From IMG/VR virus record IMGVR_UViG_3300024346_008877, positions 1-39,895 of that record: a stretch of 39,895 nt of DNA; one strand, 5' to 3'. Position numbers and translations under genes: made by a program. The DNA comes from a virus. Below the pieces are notes generated by a model. That model had not been told where the DNA came from and ran no database searches. It saw only the letters and a program-made list of their open reading frames with translations. Positions within the stretch are counted from its first letter, which is position 1. Each line of letters begins with the position of its first letter. Positions 34,860 to 39,895 of this stretch are shown here, one piece after another.

Positions 34860-36971
34860 ATGAGTTATATAATAAACACAACTAACCCTTTTGTTAGCAC
34901 TAAATTAACTGAAAAAGGGCGTGAAAAATTATCTAAGGGTGAATTAACTTTCAACTCTTGGGCGATAGGTGATTCTGAAATAAATTATGACAGAGCAATC
35001 TTATCAAACACTTATCCTTTAGATGAAGCATATTCTAGAATTGATAAGATTATGAAACCAAAAGATAGACAACCAAATATTAAATATTTTGTTAATAATG
35101 GTAGTCTATCACCATTAAACACTCTTCAACAGTCAAATATTAAAACGATGAAAATTGTTGTTAATAATGAAGCTACTGAAAGAGGGTTTTTTGAGGGTGT
35201 TCCAGATTCTTATGTTACTTTAACAGGTACGCCTTACACGATTTTAAATGAAATTATACCAGCATCAAGTATATCTGGTGGTACTTCATTTGATATAGGT
35301 GTTACTGGTGCTACTGAAGGTAATCTTATTCTAATTAAATGTGGTGGTAATATAAACGGTAACGCAATTCCAGTCCCACACTTATGGTTCAAAGCTCAAA
35401 CAGTTAGTGGTTCAACTATTGATGTTGATAGAGAGTTACCAAATTTAACTTTAACTGGTAGTGTTCAAGTTATTGTTTATGATGGTGGTGAAATAGCTGA
35501 TAGTTCTTTTAGTGAGAATAATACAACAGCTTATTGGGATACTGGTACTCTTTCATTTGATAGTAGTTGTGATATTACTAGAGAAGATGTGCCTATTTTC
35601 AATATGAATAGTGTTTTCATGGAAACAATTTTAGGTATTTCTGGTGTTACTTATGAAGATTATAGTAGATATGGTTCATATGAGTACATAGGTTTAGGTG
35701 AACAATATTTAGAATTGGGTCAGAATAATAGTGATTTGAATAATCCTATTTTATTTACTTGTGATGAAATAACTGGTATAGGTGGTTTTGACGGATTTAA
35801 CAAATCGTTTGCTGTTATTCACTACACTAACAATACCATATCAAATTTATATGGTGAATTTTTCTATATTGATAACTCAAATAATAAACAATTAAAAGTT
35901 CACATGCCAGACTTAATGTACCATAGAAGAGATTCAGTTGGTAGTGGAAGTGGTACTACAATGGGAATGACTTTCGTTTCAAATGGTGATATTAAAACCG
36001 TTGGAACTTCAGATATTCAATATTATGATTTGATTGAGAATCCTAGTTTGATTTTAGATGGAACTCCTTTAGTTGTTGGTAAAGTTTATCCACAATTGAA
36101 AATAGTTGTATTTGAAGATGCTGAGATTATTGCTTGTATGTCATATAAATCAAACAGAAATTGGACTTTACCAGGTCTAATAACAAATTTAACTGCACCA
36201 TCAGGAGGTACTTCAACAGGTGTGTTACAAAATGGTGAAACTATGTACATTACTTACGGAATAGAAAATTCTAGTGGTAGTGGGTATACATCAGCATTAC
36301 CATCTCAAAAATATGGTAGAATTAAAAATACTTTATCAACTGGTAAAGATGTTCAATTCAGATTAGAAGGTACTAATTTATTACCTTATATGAAAAAAAT
36401 TGAAAGTGTTGGTTATGATGATACTGGGTTTTATGGTTACGAGTTTAAAGTTATCTACCAAATAGTTGGTGATGATTCTAGACCTACATCAGATGGGTGG
36501 AAAGAATTAGATTACACTTCTACTAACATTACTGGTGGTTTAGGTGAGACAATTGACCCATTATTATTGGAATCTCAAAATTCTAACGATAATAATCAAG
36601 TTATCACAATTTTAGACGATGCTTTAGCAACTCCATATAATTTGGTGAATAAATTAAATTTAGCTCCAATATTATTACCTGAAATATTACAATTCGGTGA
36701 TGAAAGATTCTTCTATGGTAATATAGAGACATATATTGGTGCTACCATATATAAAACAATATTTGATATTAGAATCGATTCAAGTCAATTCATAAAAACT
36801 ACCAACCCAACTAGAAGTAGTGATATTACTACTAACCCACCAAATATTAAGGTTAGTGAAATTGGTATTTATGATAATGATAATGAATTAGTTTTAATTG
36901 GTAAATTAAGTGAACCACTAGAATTAGGTGGTGGTAATTCAATAATGGTAGAGTTATCAATAGATTTTTAA
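34860..36971 (+). CDS. Tail collar/fibre protein A (paralogue of next gene), 703 aa
   Basis: 703 residues. The N-terminus (KLTEKGREKLSKGELTFNSW, then AIGDSEINYDRA) resembles tail-collar fibre N-terminal domains that attach fibres to the baseplate. The C-terminus (VSEIGIYDNDNELVLIGKLS) resembles the closing domain of the same family. The next gene has matching ends (LTPFGRQELL; SLGDSDANY; VSEVGLYNSLGNLIAIAK) but a different, shorter middle, so the two arose by duplication with swapping of central domains. A 54-base AT-rich gap precedes it, with no clear promoter. Role as fibre or collar is inferred from these ends. Confidence 0.72.
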   Translation: MSYIINTTNPFVSTKLTEKGREKLSKGELTFNSWAIGDSEINYDRAILSNTYPLDEAYSRIDKIMKPKDRQPNIKYFVNNGSLSPLNTLQQSNIKTMKIVVNNEATERGFFEGVPDSYVTLTGTPYTILNEIIPASSISGGTSFDIGVTGATEGNLILIKCGGNINGNAIPVPHLWFKAQTVSGSTIDVDRELPNLTLTGSVQVIVYDGGEIADSSFSENNTTAYWDTGTLSFDSSCDITREDVPIFNMNSVFMETILGISGVTYEDYSRYGSYEYIGLGEQYLELGQNNSDLNNPILFTCDEITGIGGFDGFNKSFAVIHYTNNTISNLYGEFFYIDNSNNKQLKVHMPDLMYHRRDSVGSGSGTTMGMTFVSNGDIKTVGTSDIQYYDLIENPSLILDGTPLVVGKVYPQLKIVVFEDAEIIACMSYKSNRNWTLPGLITNLTAPSGGTSTGVLQNGETMYITYGIENSSGSGYTSALPSQKYGRIKNTLSTGKDVQFRLEGTNLLPYMKKIESVGYDDTGFYGYEFKVIYQIVGDDSRPTSDGWKELDYTSTNITGGLGETIDPLLLESQNSNDNNQVITILDDALATPYNLVNKLNLAPILLPEILQFGDERFFYGNIETYIGATIYKTIFDIRIDSSQFIKTTNPTRSSDITTNPPNIKVSEIGIYDNDNELVLIGKLSEPLELGGGNSIMVELSIDF

Positions 36972-36992
36972 TAAAAAGAAACAAATAAAAAT

Positions 36993-38183
36993 ATGGGTTA
37001 TATACAAAGTGCTTCAACAGTAACGGTTGTTGCTAAACTAACACCATTTGGTAGACAAGAATTGTTATCAAATAGAAATAATATTATCACACACTTTAGT
37101 TTAGGTGATTCGGATGCAAATTATTATGTATCTGATATCTTAGCTAGTGGTGAGGTGCCAGCAATTACTGGTGAGTTAGGTGTGTTATCTAGTGTTAATA
37201 ATAGTTCGCCAACTAATTATAAGATTAAAGATAGGATTGTGGTTAATAACATTGGTGATTTAACTAAATTGGTTGAACCTAATGCTAGTAAATTATCTAG
37301 TACTTTAAAAAATATTGGTTTTAAGAATTTATCATCACCAGATGTTAAGTTTAAATATATCGATAGAACTGATTTAGTTTCATCTAGTGGTAACCTTTTC
37401 AATTCATTAGGTTTACCTATTACCGCAACTCAAAAAGCGTTATACACTACAGTTAAAGATATTAACGGTGGTTATTCAGATACTGGATTAACGGTTTTAA
37501 ATAATGATGAAGGTTTAGTTATTGATATCAGTAATTTAGAATATGGTGAGCTTATTGATGGTAAAACAGTTAAAATTGAATTAACAACATCAGCAACTAC
37601 ATACACTATTTACTCAACTTTCCAAGCATCATTAACTCCTACTACAACTCAGGATGTTAACATTAGAGAAACTTCAATTAAAAGTGGTTTAATTGGTAGC
37701 AACATCGCATTTTTATTCTGTGATGATATCAAAAGACCAAATAATAACCCACTTAAAAGTTGGGGAACTGGTTATAATCTAAACAAACCATTTAGTGTTA
37801 ATAACAAAGAGTTATTTAATTTAACTACTAACACTACTGTTCAAAAATATGCTGATATTCCAGTTGGTTTAATTCATTTAGATAAAGGTTTAATAGTTAT
37901 CAACAACCAAACCATTTTAAATAATTTAGATATTTCATTAAGTGCAACTGTTAGTTTTGATAGCTTTAGTACTGAAATTTCGCAAGATATTACTTGTATT
38001 GTAAATAGAGGTGAGTTCATTAGTTCTAAAAACCCAACATATAGCAATGGTGATTTAATCAGAGTTAGTGAGGTTGGATTATATAATTCATTAGGTAATT
38101 TAATAGCAATTGCTAAAACCAACAAACATATTACGATTGGGACCAATCAATTTATGGCATTAGGTATCAAGGTAACTACATAA
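36993..38183 (+). CDS. Tail collar/fibre protein B (paralogue of preceding gene), 396 aa
   Basis: 396 residues, 21 bases after its larger paralogue. The N-terminal 50 residues (VVAKLTPFGRQELLSNRNNI, then FSLGDSDANYYVSD) and the C-terminal 60 residues (ISSKNPTYSNGDLIRVSEVG) align with the 703-aa protein, while the centre does not. Both probably dock at the same virion site through the N-terminal domain. The protein contains no catalytic, membrane or Cys-rich motif. It ends in TAATG, followed by only a 12-codon frame, before the resolvase gene. Confidence 0.72.
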   Translation: MGYIQSASTVTVVAKLTPFGRQELLSNRNNIITHFSLGDSDANYYVSDILASGEVPAITGELGVLSSVNNSSPTNYKIKDRIVVNNIGDLTKLVEPNASKLSSTLKNIGFKNLSSPDVKFKYIDRTDLVSSSGNLFNSLGLPITATQKALYTTVKDINGGYSDTGLTVLNNDEGLVIDISNLEYGELIDGKTVKIELTTSATTYTIYSTFQASLTPTTTQDVNIRETSIKSGLIGSNIAFLFCDDIKRPNNNPLKSWGTGYNLNKPFSVNNKELFNLTTNTTVQKYADIPVGLIHLDKGLIVINNQTILNNLDISLSATVSFDSFSTEISQDITCIVNRGEFISSKNPTYSNGDLIRVSEVGLYNSLGNLIAIAKTNKHITIGTNQFMALGIKVTT

Positions 38184-38221
38184 TGGTAAAGTCTAAAGGT
38201 GTTTATAAAATAACAATATAA
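38183..38221 (+). other. 12-codon reading frame, possible gene remnant
   Basis: A TAATG junction opens a frame reading MVKSKGVYKITI before TAA. GVYKIT resembles the opening of GIY-YIG endonucleases, and IYIG is encoded in another frame at about 38245-38256. This could be the stub of a decayed homing endonuclease or pure chance in AT-rich DNA. Confidence 0.15.
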
Positions 38222-38267
38222 AAACTTTATTATTTTAAATAATGATTTATATTGGTTAAAAAAAGTT

Positions 38268-38909
38268 ATGGGAGATAAAAAATATATACTTGGGTTAGAT
38301 ATTAGTACTAAAACAATTGGGATTGCGTTATATGAAGATTTAGGTGGTTCTGGTGAATTAATCTTATTACATCATGTAACCCCAAAGGTTAAGACAATTC
38401 GTAATAATAAAATGGAAGAGTTATTTTTAAAGGGTGATATTTTTGAAAATGATTTTTTAAAAAATTACACTCATTTAAATATCCATAGAGTTATTATTGA
38501 AGAGCCACTATTAAGGTCTAACAATGTTAATACAGTTGCTACCCTACTTAAATTTAATGGGATAGTTTCTAGAGCAATTTATAAGATGTTAGGTGTTGTA
38601 CCAGATTATATTTCATCATATGATGCTAGAAAGTTTGGGTTTCCAGAATTGATGGCAATTAGGGAATATGATAAAAAAGGTGTTAGATATACTGATAAGA
38701 AAATATCTACTCAAAACCCAGTTTTATTCGGGGGTTTCAAATGGGATATTGATAAAAAAAGTGTTCTATGGGATAAGGTAGCTGAAATGTATCCACAAAT
38801 AAGTTGGATATATAATAAGAAAAATATTCTTACAAAAGAGAATTACGATATGGCTGATGCTGTTGTTGCAACACTAGGTTATATGAGAAAAATTGACGAA
38901 TGGAAATAA
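38268..38909 (+). CDS. RuvC-like Holliday junction resolvase
   Basis: 213 residues, slightly longer than bacterial RuvC (about 170). The RNase H-fold acidic residues fit RuvC: D11 in ILGLDISTKTIG, E78/E79 in VIIEEP, and D194/D197 in NYDMADAVVATLG. The enzyme would resolve branched replication intermediates before packaging, the task of endonuclease VII in T4. The insertion between the second and third acidic motifs contains basic residues and KWD. It follows an 84-base gap after the fibre genes, has the recurrent AAAGTT leader, and ends just before a terminator. Confidence 0.82.
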   Translation: MGDKKYILGLDISTKTIGIALYEDLGGSGELILLHHVTPKVKTIRNNKMEELFLKGDIFENDFLKNYTHLNIHRVIIEEPLLRSNNVNTVATLLKFNGIVSRAIYKMLGVVPDYISSYDARKFGFPELMAIREYDKKGVRYTDKKISTQNPVLFGGFKWDIDKKSVLWDKVAEMYPQISWIYNKKNILTKENYDMADAVVATLGYMRKIDEWK

Positions 38910-38910
38910 G

Positions 38911-38937
38911 AAAACCGCTTTAAGCGGTTTTTTTTTT
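38911..38937 (+). terminator. Rho-independent terminator abutting the next promoter
   Basis: AACCGC-TTTAA-GCGGTT hairpin (6-8 bp depending on loop closure) followed by T9-10, beginning one base after the resolvase stop. The T tract runs to 38937 and TATATTTG begins at 38939, so stop, terminator, promoter and next ATG fit into about 45 bases. Confidence 0.88.
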
Positions 38938-38938
38938 G

Positions 38939-38953
38939 TATATTTGCAAAATG
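38939..38953 (+). promoter_or_regulatory. Bacteroidota-type promoter (TATATTTG) predicting a leaderless primase mRNA
   Basis: TATATTTG at 38939-38946, then CAAA, then ATG at 38951. Spacing from the final G to the ATG is identical to the site at 4472-4484. A start site 5-7 bases after the element would fall at the ATG. The upstream -33 region coincides with the terminator stem-loop and shows no TTTG at the right distance. Confidence 0.7.
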
Positions 38954-39895
38954 TCGCAATTAGTTTTAGGTATATTAGGGAATTTTTTAGGGGATGATAG
39001 AGGTCATAACCACGAATCTGGGCAAATCAAATTTGATTGCCCTTCTTGTGCTGAACTAAATGGTAGTGAAAAAAGTAGAGGTAAAGGTAACCTTGAGGTA
39101 AATATTAATAAGGGCGTTTTCAAATGTTGGTCTTGTTACGAGACGAATAACATGAGTGGTTCAATCTCTAGATTAATAAAGCGTTATGGTAGTCGTAGGG
39201 ATTTTGAGGAATATACTATTATTAACCCTAATTATAATTACAATAAGGATTATGTTAGTGATGAGATAAAAGAATTGTCATTACCTGAAGGTTTCACACC
39301 ATTATCGACTTGTGACCAATCTTTATTTAGATTCCACCAAGCACTATCATATTTATCAAATCGAAATATAACTGAAGATATAATTAAAAAATATAATATT
39401 GGTTTTACAACTATTGGTGATTACGCTAATAGAATTATAATACCATCCTATTGTGTTGAAGATAAATTAAATTTCTTTGTTGGTAGAGCTTTCACCAAAT
39501 GGACCAAACCAAAATACCTTAACCCAACATCTAGGAAAGAATTAATAACTTTAAGTGAAAAGTTTATTAATTGGGATGCAACAATCTATTTGGTTGAAGG
39601 TGTTTTTGATGGGATAGTAATTCCTAATTCAATACCACTATTGGGTAAAGTATTACCTGAAGAATTACAATATAAATTACAAACTAAAGCCAAAGGGTTG
39701 GTTGTTGTGGTGTTAGATGGTGATGCTTATGAAGATGCTAAGGTTATTTATAAAAGATTAAATACTTTAAACCTATATAATCGCATTAGAATGATTAAAC
39801 TTAAAGAAGACTATGATTTGTCATTAATTAACGAAAAGTTCGGTAGAAAGGCTATAATTAGTGTTTTAAAGACTGCTATTAAGATTCCAGAGAGT
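38951..39895 (+). CDS. DnaG-type primase (zinc finger plus TOPRIM), 3' partial
   Basis: 315 codons are open to the window end. The N-terminus has a zinc-ribbon, C30-x2-C33 (FDCPSC) and C59-x2-C62 (FKCWSC), as in DnaG/T7 gp4/T4 gp61-type primases, used to read the priming site. The TOPRIM catalytic core appears at YLVEGVFDG (E216) and VVVLDGDAYEDA (D256, D258). The segment ISRLIKRYGSRRDFEEY resembles the linker after the zinc domain, and SYLSNRNITEDIIKKYNIGF resembles the start of the DnaG catalytic region. It would make RNA primers for the phage fork with the gp41-like helicase. It has its own leaderless-type promoter. Whether a helicase domain follows beyond the window is unknown. Confidence 0.82.
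   Translation, partial: MSQLVLGILGNFLGDDRGHNHESGQIKFDCPSCAELNGSEKSRGKGNLEVNINKGVFKCWSCYETNNMSGSISRLIKRYGSRRDFEEYTIINPNYNYNKDYVSDEIKELSLPEGFTPLSTCDQSLFRFHQALSYLSNRNITEDIIKKYNIGFTTIGDYANRIIIPSYCVEDKLNFFVGRAFTKWTKPKYLNPTSRKELITLSEKFINWDATIYLVEGVFDGIVIPNSIPLLGKVLPEELQYKLQTKAKGLVVVVLDGDAYEDAKVIYKRLNTLNLYNRIRMIKLKEDYDLSLINEKFGRKAIISVLKTAIKIPES

Noticed and set aside
1-39895. tRNA genes, CRISPR arrays, insertion sequences, integrase/attachment sites
   Set aside because: Intergenic gaps are all under 220 bases and none shows a tRNA fold, spaced direct repeats or terminal inverted repeats; no transposase or integrase motif was seen.

Overview
This window is a 39.9 kb stretch of a large contractile-tailed (T4-like) bacteriophage genome. 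All genes lie on the + strand, the DNA is very AT-rich, and coding density is close to complete (longest intergenic gap about 217 bp). The host is most likely a Bacteroidota bacterium, probably a flavobacterium. Four things point there: (i) Bacteroidota-type promoters (TATATTTG, once with a TTG 21 bp upstream); (ii) near-total absence of Shine-Dalgarno sequences, with A-rich leaders instead; (iii) ribonucleotide reductase proteins that resemble those of Flavobacteriia from memory; (iv) SprB-like repeats, a Bacteroidota adhesin repeat, inside a baseplate-region protein. The code looks standard; 29 of 30 complete genes end in TAA, one in TAG, none in TGA.

Layout. 1-4456: end of a very large tail-hub protein carrying a C-terminal MepA-type (M74) murein endopeptidase, followed by a lambda R-type (GH104) muramidase. 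4484-6414: four genes of unknown function, the first behind a promoter that predicts a leaderless mRNA and the last an acidic repeat protein, closed by a terminator. 6488-15165: a replication and nucleotide module under a Bacteroidota-type promoter: gp32-like SSB, terminator, UvsX recombinase, RNase H/FEN nuclease, an unknown gene, DnaB/gp41 helicase, NrdB, NrdA, terminator. 15216-25259: baseplate genes: gp25, a multi-pass membrane protein, gp6 (baseplate J), a small membrane protein, a 1248-residue protein with SprB-like repeats, and three more unknown virion proteins, closed by a terminator. 25376-38183: tail and fibre genes, including a tail-protein-I-like protein, three consecutive genes sharing a cysteine-rich repeat that I do not recognise, a coiled-coil protein, and two paralogous collar/fibre proteins. 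38268-39895: RuvC-like resolvase, a terminator directly abutting a second leaderless-type promoter, and the start of a zinc-finger/TOPRIM primase that runs off the window.

How it works together. SSB, UvsX, FEN nuclease, helicase, primase and RuvC would form a T4-style replication/recombination machine fed by the phage's own class Ia ribonucleotide reductase. The virion genes build a contractile tail whose hub probably carries a peptidase where T4 gp5 carries a lysozyme. Structural genes are chained by TAATG and TTAATATG junctions, suggesting translational coupling. The least familiar parts are the CC-repeat proteins (28560-31160), the SprB-like repeats in a virion protein (about 20716-21470), the integral membrane proteins embedded among baseplate genes, and the TATATTTG-NAAA-ATG leaderless promoter architecture.
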